Assembly (NCBI RefSeq): GCF_009569385.1
Contig: NZ_WBOF01000006.1
Coordinates: 124,001 to 188,000 of the forward strand
DNA: 64,000 bases
Origin: Streptomyces kaniharaensis
GTDB lineage: Bacteria > Actinomycetota > Actinomycetes > Streptomycetales > Streptomycetaceae
Direction: 5' to 3'
Shown: positions 34,148 through 42,814 of the stretch, in pieces
Position numbering within the stretch: the first letter of the stretch is position 1
Layout: every line of letters begins with the position of its first letter
Notes under the pieces: model-generated
Told to the model about the DNA's origin: nothing
Database searches by the model: none
The model's input: only the letters and a program-made list of their open reading frames with translations
Translations under genes and position numbers: made by a program

Positions 34148-34175
34148 GGCCGGGCCGATCGCCGAGCGCGTGGGT

Positions 34176-34211
34176 GGGGCCCGCCGCACCGGGTGGGGTG
34201 CGGCGGGCCCC
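34176..34211. terminator. Bidirectional hairpin between SHOCT and ohr genes
   Basis: GGGGCCCGCCGCACC (34176-34190) and GGTGCGGCGGGCCCC (34197-34211) form a perfect 15-bp stem with a six-base loop, placed between two convergent genes. Confidence 0.8.
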
Positions 34212-34245
34212 TTGTCGTGCCCTGCTCGGGTGTTGTGTCGTGTGC

Positions 34246-34656
34246 CTACTCGACGACGAGCTCGACCGGGATGTTCCCGCGGGTGGCGCGGGAGTACGGG
34301 CAGACCTCGTGCGCCTGCTTCACCAGCAGCTCGCCGTTCTCGCCCGCGAGCGCCTCGGGCAGCTCGACGCGCAGCACCACGGAGAGCCCGAAGCCGGCGC
34401 CGTCCTTGCCGATGCTGACCTCCGCGGTGACCGAGACCTCGCTGGTGTCGACCCGGGCCTGCCGGCCGACCAGGCCGAGGGCGCTGGCGAAGCAGGCCGC
34501 GTAGCCGGCCGCGAACAGCTGCTCGGGGTTGGTGCCCTGACCGCTGCCGCCGAGCGCGGGCGGCATCGCCAGCGCGAGGTCCAGCTGCCCGTCGGAGCTG
34601 ACGGCGCGGCCCTCTCGGCCGTTGGCGGTGGCGGCTGCGGTGTAGAGCGCGTCCAT
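34246..34656 (-). CDS. ohr: Organic hydroperoxide resistance protein Ohr
   Basis: A 136-residue OsmC-fold thiol peroxidase that reduces organic hydroperoxides in the cytosol. The catalytic pair C55 (YAACFASAL) and C119 (HEVCPYSRATRGN) is intact, as is the N-terminal LYTAAATANGREG. It is divergent from a MarR-type regulator with an OhrR operator between, the standard ohr/ohrR arrangement. Confidence 0.95.
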   Translation of the reverse strand: MDALYTAAATANGREGRAVSSDGQLDLALAMPPALGGSGQGTNPEQLFAAGYAACFASALGLVGRQARVDTSEVSVTAEVSIGKDGAGFGLSVVLRVELPEALAGENGELLVKQAHEVCPYSRATRGNIPVELVVE

Positions 34657-34719
34657 GGTCCGTTCCCTTCTGTCCCTTGCGGGCGGCCTCCCCGGGCCGC
34701 CCTCGCAACAAGTAGAGCA

Positions 34720-34734
34720 CGCAATTCAATTGCG
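34720..34734. promoter_or_regulatory. OhrR operator
   Basis: CGCAATT-C-AATTGCG is a perfect inverted repeat resembling the TACAATT-AATTGTA core bound by OhrR repressors. A second, looser inverted pair TTGCGC…GCGCAA follows to 34752. Located in the divergent ohr/ohrR gap. Confidence 0.75.
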
Positions 34735-34774
34735 CACAACTGAATGGCGCAAACGTGATCGGTACCATGGGGGC

Positions 34775-35257
34775 ATGACCAGCTTTCCCGGGCTCCCCGG
34801 CATGGCGGACGAGGAACTGCTCCGCCTCGACCAGCAGATCTGCTTCTCGCTGAACGCGGCCTCGCGCGCCTTCGGCGGCGTCTACCGCGTGCTGCTCAAG
34901 GACCTCGGGCTCACCTACCCCCAGTACCTGGTCATGCTCGTGCTCTGGGAGGACGGCGAACTGCCGGTCAAGCGGATCGGCGAGCGCCTGCGGCTGGACT
35001 CCGGCACGCTCTCGCCGCTGCTCAAGCGGCTGGAGGCGGCCGGGCTGGTGCGCCGCGAGCGCAGCCCGGAGGACGAGCGGTCGGTCACCGTCGCGCTCAC
35101 CGCTGAGGGCGCCGCGCTGCGCGAGCGGGCCGGGCAGGTGCCGCGCCGGCTGCTCACGGCGACCGGGCTGCCCGTCGAGGACCTGGCCGCGATGCGCGCG
35201 CTGCTGGACCGGGTGACGACCGCGCTGGACACGGCCGCCGTGGAGCCGGTCGAGTAG
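34775..35257 (+). CDS. ohrR: MarR-family peroxide-sensing repressor OhrR
   Basis: A 160-residue winged-helix repressor. The reactive cysteine C23 in DQQICFSL and the following YPQYLVMLVLWEDGE and RLRLDSGTLSPLLKRLEAAGLVRRERSPEDER segments identify OhrR. Oxidation of C23 releases DNA and allows ohr expression. ATG at 34775 is near the operator, so repression of both genes is expected. The next 269 bp (35258-35526) hold no gene but carry the promoter of the following operon. Confidence 0.93.
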   Translation: MTSFPGLPGMADEELLRLDQQICFSLNAASRAFGGVYRVLLKDLGLTYPQYLVMLVLWEDGELPVKRIGERLRLDSGTLSPLLKRLEAAGLVRRERSPEDERSVTVALTAEGAALRERAGQVPRRLLTATGLPVEDLAAMRALLDRVTTALDTAAVEPVE

Positions 35258-35435
35258 GCGCGCCTGCCGGAGGCCGGGCGCTGCGTGAGCTGCGGAGGAG
35301 TTCGGCGGTCCTGCCGACGCTGCCTCGACGGCCTTGCTGGCGCTGCGGAGAGCCAGGGGTGCTGGCGGGCTCGGACGGCTCGGGCGAGAGGCAGATGCGG
35401 ATCCGGTGACTACGCCTCACCGGACGGCCGCGGGA

Positions 35436-35458
35436 TTGTCAGTGATCGCGCGTAGGTT
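35436..35458 (+). promoter_or_regulatory. PafBC-type (RecA-NDp) DNA-damage promoter
   Basis: TTGTCAGTG (35436-35444), eight bases, then TAGGTT (35453-35458) fits the tTGTCRGtg-N8-TAnnnT promoter through which PafBC activates most DNA-damage genes in actinobacteria. It is correctly oriented about 70 bp upstream of the first gene of the SWIM/VWA/MoxR operon. Confidence 0.75.
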
Positions 35459-35526
35459 CATGGACATCCCCGGCCGGTCCGGCGCGGGGTTTGTCCCGTG
35501 ATGTCGTCTGCTGCGAAGGAGCTGGT

Positions 35527-36054
35527 GTGGTGTCGGAGACGGATTACCGAGAGGCGTGGGAGGCGTCGAGCACGGCGCGCATCCTCCCGCCCGCCCGGCC
35601 GCGCAAGCTCGCCAAGGTCCCGTTCGTCGAACTGGCCGACGGCCGGCTGCAGGGCGTGGTCTCCAGCGGCTCGGACATCGAGCGGGTCTACGTCTCGTCG
35701 ATCGCCGCGGGCGACTACGCGTTCGCCTGCAGCACCAACAACAACCGGCCCTGCGGCGGCGCGCGCGGCTCGTTCTGCAAGCACCTCGTGGCCCTGGTCG
35801 ACGAGGCTTCGCTTCAGTACGGCGCCGAGCGGGTCGCCCGCTACCTGCGGGTCGAGACGCCGGACGGCGAGCCGACCGCGCAGGCCCTCACGTCCGCGAT
35901 GACCGCCACGCGCCCGGCCAAGGCCGACGCCACGGCCGCCGCGCCCGTCTTCAGCCGCTTCCTGCGACACCTCGCCTACCTCGAACTCGCCGCCGCCACC
36001 GCGCCGTTGCCCGAGCTGCAGTGGTTCCCGCCGACCCGGACGGCGGCCGCCTGA
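35527..36054 (+). CDS. SWIM-like zinc-finger protein
   Basis: A 175-residue protein, first gene of a five-gene operon. Cys and His residues C68, C76, C84 and H86 (the last two as FCKHLVAL) form a SWIM-like zinc site; the spacing C-x7-C-x7-C-x-H departs from the canonical CxC…CxH. SWIM domains bind DNA or proteins. In E. coli the related yehQ lies with yehL/M/P, the same set of partners as here. AAGGAG precedes two consecutive GTG codons (35527 and 35530); either may be used. Its stop overlaps the next ATG (TGATG). Confidence 0.75.
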   Translation: MVSETDYREAWEASSTARILPPARPRKLAKVPFVELADGRLQGVVSSGSDIERVYVSSIAAGDYAFACSTNNNRPCGGARGSFCKHLVALVDEASLQYGAERVARYLRVETPDGEPTAQALTSAMTATRPAKADATAAAPVFSRFLRHLAYLELAAATAPLPELQWFPPTRTAAA

Positions 36055-37445
36055 TGCGCGCCGACCTCCTCCTCGAACCCGTCCCCGGCCTCGACGAGGC
36101 CCTCACGGCCGTCACCGCCTTCGACCGGACCCTGGCCGCCGGACTGCTGCGCCCCTCGCCCGCCCAGGGCGCGGGCCTCGCCGCGCTCGCCGACGCCGTC
36201 GTCGCCTCCCCGCTGGCCGCCCGCACCGCCGAGGCGGCCGACCGGGCTGCGGCCGGCACCGCTGGCGAGGACGACTTCCTCGTCCTCGCCGCCTCCCGCA
36301 CCGCCCTGCTCGGCGCCGTCCACGACGCGCTCGCCGACCGGATCGACGACGCGACCGGCCGGCCCCGCCCCGCCGACAGCGCCGTGCCCGCCGCCGACGG
36401 CCCACAGGCCGTCAACCTGCTCGCCGCCGCCCGCTCCTGGCTCGCCGACCTCGCCCGCGCCGGCTGGCAGGGCCTCGACCACGAGCTCGTCGCCGGTGCG
36501 GCCCCGATCGTCTCCGCGATGCTCCCCGACCCGGTGCTGCGCCGCCCGGCCACCCTCCTCGACGGCTTCGCCGCCGAACTCGCCGCCTCCTGCCCGGGCA
36601 CCGCCCTGGACCGGATCCCGCTGCGCCGCTGGGCCGACCTGTGGTCCCGTGCGCTGCTGCTGACCGAGCCCGGCGCCCTCGGCGCCCCCGCGACGGACAC
36701 CGTCACCGGGCGCCTGCTGCCCCTCGGCGTCGACCTGCACGAGCATGCGACAGCCGCGCAGGCCCAGGTGCACGCGGTGTTCGAACCGGCCGACGGCAGC
36801 GCGCCGCGCCTGGTCCGGGCGAGCGTCGCGGTGCCCAAGCCGGACACCGTCGTCGGCGCCGGCGTCTGGCAACTGCTGCGCCCGCACCTGTCCCTGCTGG
36901 CCGCGGCCGGCGAGGGACGCGCGATGGACCTCACCGACATGCCCGTCACCGCCGAGGGTGACCTGCTCTGGAACGACGCGCACGCCCGCCCCGGCGAGCC
37001 CGCGGACGCCTTCGCCACCGCCCGGATCGCCCTGCCCACCGCCGTCGCGGCCACGACCGCCCCGCTGGACCGGCACCCGGCGCGCATCACCGTCCCGGTG
37101 TTGCTGGAGGGCTACACCGTCCACCAGGACGCCGATGCGGTGACCTTCACCGTCACCGGGCAGCCGGTCACCGTCGACACCGACCGCATACCGGCCGCCG
37201 GGCCGCTCGGCCCCGAGGCCGTCGCCGCGTCCAGTGCCTGCATCGGCCTGCTGCGCTGGGACGCCGGGCAGTTCACCGTCCAGCCGCTGGCCGTCGAGAC
37301 CACCGTGAAGCGCAAGACCGTCGCCGTGCACGCCGGGGCCTGGGCGGGCGGCACCGCCGACAAGAACGGCGCCAAGGCCGAGAAGGCCGCCACCGAGGCC
37401 GTCGCGATGCTGCGCGAGCGCGCGGGAAGGCTGCTGCGGAAATGA
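36054..37445 (+). CDS. Uncharacterised protein of the MoxR/VWA operon
   Basis: A 463-residue cytosolic protein, Ala/Leu-rich with a mainly helical N-half (about 1-200) and a beta-rich C-half (RITVPVLLEGYTVHQD … VTFTVTGQPV). I recognise no motif. It overlaps both neighbours by one to four bases (SWIM protein upstream, VWA protein downstream), so it is almost certainly part of the same complex. It could be a fast-evolving adaptor that corresponds to the second half of larger SWIM proteins of the YehQ type, but that is inference. Confidence 0.7.
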   Translation: MRADLLLEPVPGLDEALTAVTAFDRTLAAGLLRPSPAQGAGLAALADAVVASPLAARTAEAADRAAAGTAGEDDFLVLAASRTALLGAVHDALADRIDDATGRPRPADSAVPAADGPQAVNLLAAARSWLADLARAGWQGLDHELVAGAAPIVSAMLPDPVLRRPATLLDGFAAELAASCPGTALDRIPLRRWADLWSRALLLTEPGALGAPATDTVTGRLLPLGVDLHEHATAAQAQVHAVFEPADGSAPRLVRASVAVPKPDTVVGAGVWQLLRPHLSLLAAAGEGRAMDLTDMPVTAEGDLLWNDAHARPGEPADAFATARIALPTAVAATTAPLDRHPARITVPVLLEGYTVHQDADAVTFTVTGQPVTVDTDRIPAAGPLGPEAVAASSACIGLLRWDAGQFTVQPLAVETTVKRKTVAVHAGAWAGGTADKNGAKAEKAATEAVAMLRERAGRLLRK

Positions 37446-38845
37446 CCGACCAGCAGACCACCGCGGTGGACGCCGACGAGAACCGCCGCCAGGCCCTCTA
37501 CTGGCGCCTGCTCGCCCGGCTCTTCGACAGCGAGGAGCAGGCCGCGCTCGAATCGGCGAGCCTGGCCGTCGTCGAGGACATCGGCCTGCCGCCCGCCCTG
37601 CTCGACCCGGCCGCCTCCGTCGACTCGATCGTCCAGCGCCACCCGAGGCTGGCCGCCGAGTTCGACGGGCTGATGGCACCCGACCCCGACGAGGAGGACG
37701 GCGAGCGCGATCGCGCGCTCGAGGTGCGACGCGCGGCGCTGGTGTCGAAGGTGCTGCTCAACGTCTTCGCCACCGGCTCCGGCACCGTCACCGCCGGGCA
37801 GCTCTCCCGCTGGCAGTCCGACGCCGGCTGGCTGGAACGCGCCCTCGGTTGCGAGCCCGGCGGGCTGCGCGGCGGCCGGCCGGGCCCCGGCCCCCTCCCC
37901 GGACTCGGCACCGGCGGCCGCCGGACGACCCCCGACCTCGGCACCCTCATCCCGCAGATCGGGCCCGACCTCGCCGGCATCGAGGCCGACCTGGTCCGCC
38001 GCATGCGCCTGCGCGAGGTGCTCGCCGACCCGAAGCTCGCCGCCCAGCTCACCCCGAGCATGTCGCTCATCGAGCAACTGCTGCGGGACAAGAACAACCT
38101 GTCCGGCGTCGCCCTCGCCAACGCCAAGGCGCTGATCCGCCGCTTCGTCGACGAGGTCGCCGAGGTGCTGCGCACCCAGGTGGAGAAGGCCAGCGTCGGC
38201 AGCCTGGACCGCTCCGTCCCGCCCAAGCGGGTGTTCCGCAACCTCGACCTCGACCGCACGATCTGGAAGAACCTCACCAACTGGAGCCCGGAGGAGGAGC
38301 GGCTGTACGTCGACCGCCTCTACTACCGGCACACCGTCCGCAAGACCACACCCCAGCGGCTGATCGTGGTCGTCGACCAGTCCGGCTCGATGGTCGACTC
38401 GATGGTCAACTGCACCATCCTGGCCTCGATCTTCGCCGGACTGCCCAAGGTGGACGTCCACCTCATCGCCTACGACACCCAGGCGATCGACCTCACCCCC
38501 TGGGTGCACGACCCCTTCGAGACCCTGCTGCGCACCAACCTCGGCGGCGGCACCGACGGCACCGTGGCCATGGCACTCGCCCAGCCGAAGATCGCCGAAC
38601 CGCGCAACACCGTCGTGGTCTGGATCTCCGACTTCTACGAATGGCGCACCGAGGAACTGCTCGCGAGCATGACCGCGATCCACCGCTCGGGCGCCAGGTT
38701 CATCCCCGTCGGATCGGTGACCAGCGCCGGGCGCGCCAGCGTCAACCCGTGGTTCCGCGAGCGGTTCAAGGACCTCGGCACCCCGGTGATCTCCGGCCAC
38801 ATCCGCAAGCTCGTCCACGAGCTCAAGACCTTCCTCACCCAGTAG
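37442..38845 (+). CDS. VWA (CoxE/YehP-type) protein
   Basis: A 467-residue protein with a helical N-half (1-300) and a C-terminal von Willebrand A domain. The MIDAS is complete: DQSGS at 312-316, a Thr in LGGGTDGT (about 370) and an Asp in VVWISDFYEW (about 397). VWA proteins of this kind bind a MoxR ATPase and act as metal-dependent adaptors. E. coli YehP is the nearest named relative by context. It starts on ATGA shared with the preceding gene and is 19 bp before the ATPase gene. Confidence 0.9.
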   Translation: MTDQQTTAVDADENRRQALYWRLLARLFDSEEQAALESASLAVVEDIGLPPALLDPAASVDSIVQRHPRLAAEFDGLMAPDPDEEDGERDRALEVRRAALVSKVLLNVFATGSGTVTAGQLSRWQSDAGWLERALGCEPGGLRGGRPGPGPLPGLGTGGRRTTPDLGTLIPQIGPDLAGIEADLVRRMRLREVLADPKLAAQLTPSMSLIEQLLRDKNNLSGVALANAKALIRRFVDEVAEVLRTQVEKASVGSLDRSVPPKRVFRNLDLDRTIWKNLTNWSPEEERLYVDRLYYRHTVRKTTPQRLIVVVDQSGSMVDSMVNCTILASIFAGLPKVDVHLIAYDTQAIDLTPWVHDPFETLLRTNLGGGTDGTVAMALAQPKIAEPRNTVVVWISDFYEWRTEELLASMTAIHRSGARFIPVGSVTSAGRASVNPWFRERFKDLGTPVISGHIRKLVHELKTFLTQ

Positions 38846-38864
38846 TCAGAAAGGCCCTACCGAC

Positions 38865-39977
38865 ATGTCCGACCTGCTGCGCGCCCCCGCCGAGATCAAG
38901 TACGCCGAGGAGCTGGACTGGCTGGAGTCGATCGACGACGGCCCCAAGCCCTTCTCGTGGCGGCTCTCCCCGAAGATGGTCCGCCTGTTCATCCTCGGCT
39001 CCGAGCGCGCCGACGGCCTCGACCGCGAGATATCCCAGAAGTGGTTCGGCGACCAGAGCTTCGTCGAGCGCTCCATCGTCACCCTCGCCTCCGACCGCGG
39101 CCTGCTGCTCATCGGCGACCCGGGCACCGGCAAGTCCTGGCTGGCCGAGCTGCTGGCCGCCGCGATCTGCCGCAACTCCACGCTCGTCGTGCAGGGCACC
39201 GCCGGCACCACCGAGGACCACATCAAGTACTCGTGGAACGTGTCCATGGTCATCGCCAAGGGCCAGTCCCGGGAGTCGATGATCCCCTCGCCGATCATGA
39301 CCGCGATGGAGGGCGGTGTCATCGGCCGCTTCGAGGAGCTGACCCGCTCCACCAGCGACGTGCAGGACGCGCTGATCTCCATCCTGTCCGAGAAGTACAT
39401 CTCCGTACCGGAGCTGGACAGCGACAACATCGTCTTCGCCAAGCCCGGGTTCTCCGTCATCGCCACCGCCAACAGCCGCGACCGGGGCGTCAACGACCTC
39501 TCCTCCGCCCTCAAGCGGCGCTTCAACTTCGTCCGCATCCCGGTCGTCACCAACAAGCGCAGCGAGGCGGAGATCGTCCGCTTCCGCACCGAGGAACTGC
39601 TGCGCCGCCACCAGATCGAACTGGACGTGCCGCCGAACCTGCTCGACGTCCTGCTGCAGTCCTTCGCCGACCTGCGCGCCTCCGCGGCCGCGGCCGCCAG
39701 CGACGACGAGAAGCTGGAGTCCGCGCTCTCCACCGCCGAGCAGATCGGCGTCCTGGAGGACGCAGTCCTGCACAGCAACTTCTTCGGCCAGCGCGCCCTC
39801 ACCGCCCGCACCCTCGCCTCCTCCCTGGTCGGCTCGCTCACCCGGCGCGAGCCCGAGGACCTCGCCATCCTCAACAAGTACCTGCACGGTGTGGTCGAGC
39901 CGCGCAGCAAGGACGAGGGCGGCGACTGGCCGGAGTTCCTGGAGGGCGGCCGCGACGCGATCGCCACCCTGTCGTGA
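38865..39977 (+). CDS. MoxR-type AAA+ ATPase (YehL-like)
   Basis: A 370-residue AAA+ ATPase. Walker A is GDPGTGKS (84-91), the Walker B region is GVIGRFEEL (151-159, with FEE where most AAA+ proteins have D-E), sensor 1 is VIATANSRDRG (199-208), and the DLSSALKRRFNFVRIP segment contains the Arg finger. MoxR ATPases remodel or activate partner proteins together with VWA subunits; both are encoded side by side here. The following gene overlaps its stop (GTGA). Confidence 0.92.
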   Translation: MSDLLRAPAEIKYAEELDWLESIDDGPKPFSWRLSPKMVRLFILGSERADGLDREISQKWFGDQSFVERSIVTLASDRGLLLIGDPGTGKSWLAELLAAAICRNSTLVVQGTAGTTEDHIKYSWNVSMVIAKGQSRESMIPSPIMTAMEGGVIGRFEELTRSTSDVQDALISILSEKYISVPELDSDNIVFAKPGFSVIATANSRDRGVNDLSSALKRRFNFVRIPVVTNKRSEAEIVRFRTEELLRRHQIELDVPPNLLDVLLQSFADLRASAAAAASDDEKLESALSTAEQIGVLEDAVLHSNFFGQRALTARTLASSLVGSLTRREPEDLAILNKYLHGVVEPRSKDEGGDWPEFLEGGRDAIATLS

Positions 39978-42748
39978 CCGCCGCAGCGAAGGGGGTCTTC
40001 GACCCGCTGCGCACCCAACTCCAGGAAGCCGCAGCCGCGTTCGCCGACGGCCCGGACGCCCTGGAGGGCATCCTGCTCGGCATCGTCGACGACGTCGACC
40101 GCGCGGTGCGCGAACCGCTGGAGATCTTCCCGGTCTGCCACCACTCGCCGGCCTCGGCCACCGCGATGGCACGGCGCCTGCGCGAGAAGCAGCCCAAGGT
40201 CGTCTACCTGGAGCTGTGCGAGGACATGGCTCCGCTGCTGTCCGAGCTGCGCAACTGCCGCCTCCCGGTGGCGGTCCAGTCCTTCGCCACCGAGGTGGAC
40301 GGCTTCCCGGCCGACTGGTCGCCGCTCTCGGTGGTCGCCCCGATCACCGAGGCCTCCGCCGAGTACCAGGCCATCGCGTACGCCCTGGACACCCCGGGCG
40401 TCGAACTGGTCCTCGTCGACCGCTCCTCCGACCACGTCTTCCAGTGGGAGCCGCGCGAACCCGAAGCGCCCTCGACCGACGAGGACGCCGCGATGCACGG
40501 CGCCGCCGTCGGCATCGAGATCGGTGAACTGCGTCCTCGCTTCGCGGAGCTGGAGGAGCACCTGCTGCGCCACGGCCGGGTGCGGCACTGGTCGGAGTGG
40601 TGGCACCAGTACGTCGAACTGCCGCTCGGCGACGCCGACCACGAGACCTACCGCCAGGTCATGCTGCTGATCGGCAGCCTGTTCCGGCGGCTGGCCCCCG
40701 GGGACCGGCGGCGCGTGCGGGTGGACGAGGACCGCGAGCGCTACATGTGGACCAGGATGCGCGAGCACCTCGCCGCCACCGGCACCGACCCGGCGGACTG
40801 CCTCTACGTCTGCGGCGCCTTCCACGCGGCCAGCCGCGTCGAGGAGTTCGGCTTCGACGGCAGCGACACCTTCGAGATCAGCCCGCGCACCGCCACCACG
40901 TGGCGGCACGGCCTGATCCCGTCCAGCCACGCGGCGATCGAGGCGCAGTTCGGCCTCGCCGGCGGCTCGGTGTCGATCGCCGCCACCGTCTGGGCGAAGA
41001 ACCTCGAGCGCACCGGCGTCACGCCGTACCGCCTGGAGGGGCAGACGGGCACCCGGAAGAGCACCAAGAAGAACGTCAAAAAGAAGGCGGCCGCAGCCCT
41101 GCCCGCGCCCGCCGTGGAACCGTCGGACCAGCTGTCCGGCTTCCTGCAACGACCGCCGGTCCTCGACCGTCTCGACGAGGCCGAACTGCTCGGCTGGTCG
41201 GTGGACATCGTGCGCGCCGCCCGCCGCAACGGCTACCTCGCCTCCACCGCTGACGCGATCGCCGTGTTCGAGACGTCGATCCTGCTGGCCGGGATGCGCG
41301 ACCGCGCCCGCCCCACGCCGTACGACTTCCAGGACGCGGCCGTCACCTGCATCGAGAAGGACACCGTGCCGGGCCGGCGCGACGTCCGCCGCCTGGTCGA
41401 GATCATGATGGGCGGCGACCGGATCGGCCAGGTCGGCTACGACGCGCTCCCGCCGCTCGCCCGGGACGTCCACGACCGGCTCGCGCCGCTCGGGCTGAAC
41501 CTCGAACAGCGCGGAGTCCGCCGGGCCCTGCTCGACATCGCCGCCCAGCCCGAACTCGGCCGCTGCTCCGACGTGTTGTGGATCCTGCGCTACCTGCTGC
41601 CGCAGGGCGCCGCCCGCCCGATCATGGGGGAACGGAAGCTCGGCGAGCGTTCGATCCAGGAGTCCTGGGATCTCGCTCTCGGTACCCACCAGCGGGCGCT
41701 CATCGAGCTCGGCTACGAGGGCGTCAGCATCGAGCAGGTGCTGGAACAGCGGCTCCGGCGCGCGGCCTACAGCCCGCAGGCGACGGTGGCCACCGTGCTG
41801 GAGGCGGTCGAGGACGCGACGCTCCACCTGCGCGGCGGCCGGCTCGCCGAGGAACTGGGCACCCGCGCCCTGGAGGTCCTCGCGAGCGAGCGCAGCGTCG
41901 ACGGCGCGCCCGAGGTGCTCCGCCGGGTACGGCGGTTGCTCGCCTACTACCGGACCAGCGAACCGGCGCTCCCGGCCTGGATCGAGTCCTTCGTCCGGAC
42001 CGGGTACGCGCACTACTGCACCCTGCTGCCGACCTCGTTCGCAGACGAGGACGCGACGGTCCGCCAGGTGGCCGCGATGCTGGGCTTCCTGTTCAGCATG
42101 GAGAGCCTCGCGCTGTCGCTCGGCTGCGACCGGACTCAGCTGGAGCTCGCGGTCGCCCAGTCGCACCCGGATGAGCCGTCGAAGACGGCGCTGCTGTGGG
42201 CGGCGCAGGTGCAGCTCGGCCGGCTGTCGCGGGAGGAACTGCGGGACCGCTGCGCGGAGTTGCTCGGCAACCCGTTGGTGCTGCCGGCCTACCCCCGCTA
42301 CCTCAGCGGGTTCGTGCAGGCGCTGGAACCGGTCCCGGGCCTCACCGACTTCGTCGTGGAGGCGGTGTCGACGGCCTTCGCCCGGCTGCCCGACCCGGTG
42401 CTGCTGCCCTGGCTGCCGACGCTGATCAGCACACTGCGCTCCGGCGGCGCCGAACTCGCCCCGCTGTTGATCCGGGAGGCCGGGCGGATCGTCCCCGGCC
42501 GGCTCGCGGCGCTGGACGCCTGGGTGCCGCCGTGGCGGGCGCAGCCCGGCCCGGAGGCCGTCAGGCCGGTGCGCGCCGCACGGGGTGTCGCGCTGCTCGC
42601 GGAGCATCCGGCGACGACCGATGCGCTCGCGGAGCTGCTGGGCTGTGAAGGCGGCTGGCAGCCTGCCGACCCCGGGCCGACGGGCGCCGCGCTGCTCGGG
42701 CGGTATCCGGACACGGCGGCGGCGCTGGGCGTGCTGCTGGCCGGATAG
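39974..42748 (+). CDS. DUF5682-type protein with TraB/ChaN-like N-domain
   Basis: A 924-residue protein, last of the operon. Residues ~50-330 look like the TraB/ChaN/EreA-like fold: VCHHSPAS (H56-H57), VVYLELCED (E80, E83) and a distal VCGAFHAAS (H284) provide the two His and Glu positions expected for its metal/hydrolase site. A Lys-rich linker (KSTKKNVKKKAAA, about 355-370) leads to a ~550-residue helical region with HEAT-like pairs. ChaN/EreA-like domains include heme-binding proteins and esterases. Here it probably is the effector or substrate-handling part of the MoxR-VWA machine, as in the yehM locus. Starts on GTG overlapping the ATPase stop. Confidence 0.82.
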   Translation: MTAAAKGVFDPLRTQLQEAAAAFADGPDALEGILLGIVDDVDRAVREPLEIFPVCHHSPASATAMARRLREKQPKVVYLELCEDMAPLLSELRNCRLPVAVQSFATEVDGFPADWSPLSVVAPITEASAEYQAIAYALDTPGVELVLVDRSSDHVFQWEPREPEAPSTDEDAAMHGAAVGIEIGELRPRFAELEEHLLRHGRVRHWSEWWHQYVELPLGDADHETYRQVMLLIGSLFRRLAPGDRRRVRVDEDRERYMWTRMREHLAATGTDPADCLYVCGAFHAASRVEEFGFDGSDTFEISPRTATTWRHGLIPSSHAAIEAQFGLAGGSVSIAATVWAKNLERTGVTPYRLEGQTGTRKSTKKNVKKKAAAALPAPAVEPSDQLSGFLQRPPVLDRLDEAELLGWSVDIVRAARRNGYLASTADAIAVFETSILLAGMRDRARPTPYDFQDAAVTCIEKDTVPGRRDVRRLVEIMMGGDRIGQVGYDALPPLARDVHDRLAPLGLNLEQRGVRRALLDIAAQPELGRCSDVLWILRYLLPQGAARPIMGERKLGERSIQESWDLALGTHQRALIELGYEGVSIEQVLEQRLRRAAYSPQATVATVLEAVEDATLHLRGGRLAEELGTRALEVLASERSVDGAPEVLRRVRRLLAYYRTSEPALPAWIESFVRTGYAHYCTLLPTSFADEDATVRQVAAMLGFLFSMESLALSLGCDRTQLELAVAQSHPDEPSKTALLWAAQVQLGRLSREELRDRCAELLGNPLVLPAYPRYLSGFVQALEPVPGLTDFVVEAVSTAFARLPDPVLLPWLPTLISTLRSGGAELAPLLIREAGRIVPGRLAALDAWVPPWRAQPGPEAVRPVRAARGVALLAEHPATTDALAELLGCEGGWQPADPGPTGAALLGRYPDTAAALGVLLAG

Positions 42749-42750
42749 GG

Positions 42751-42791
42751 GACGGCCCCCGCTCGCACGTGGTGTGCGGGCGGGGGCCGTC
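42751..42791. terminator. Strong hairpin after the MoxR/VWA operon
   Basis: GACGGCCCCCGCTCGCAC and GTGCGGGCGGGGGCCGTC form an 18-bp stem with one mismatch and a five-base loop, between the operon end and the convergent protease gene. It can terminate from both sides. Confidence 0.85.
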
Positions 42792-42814
42792 GCCGTCGCT
42801 AGCTCTTCTTGCTG

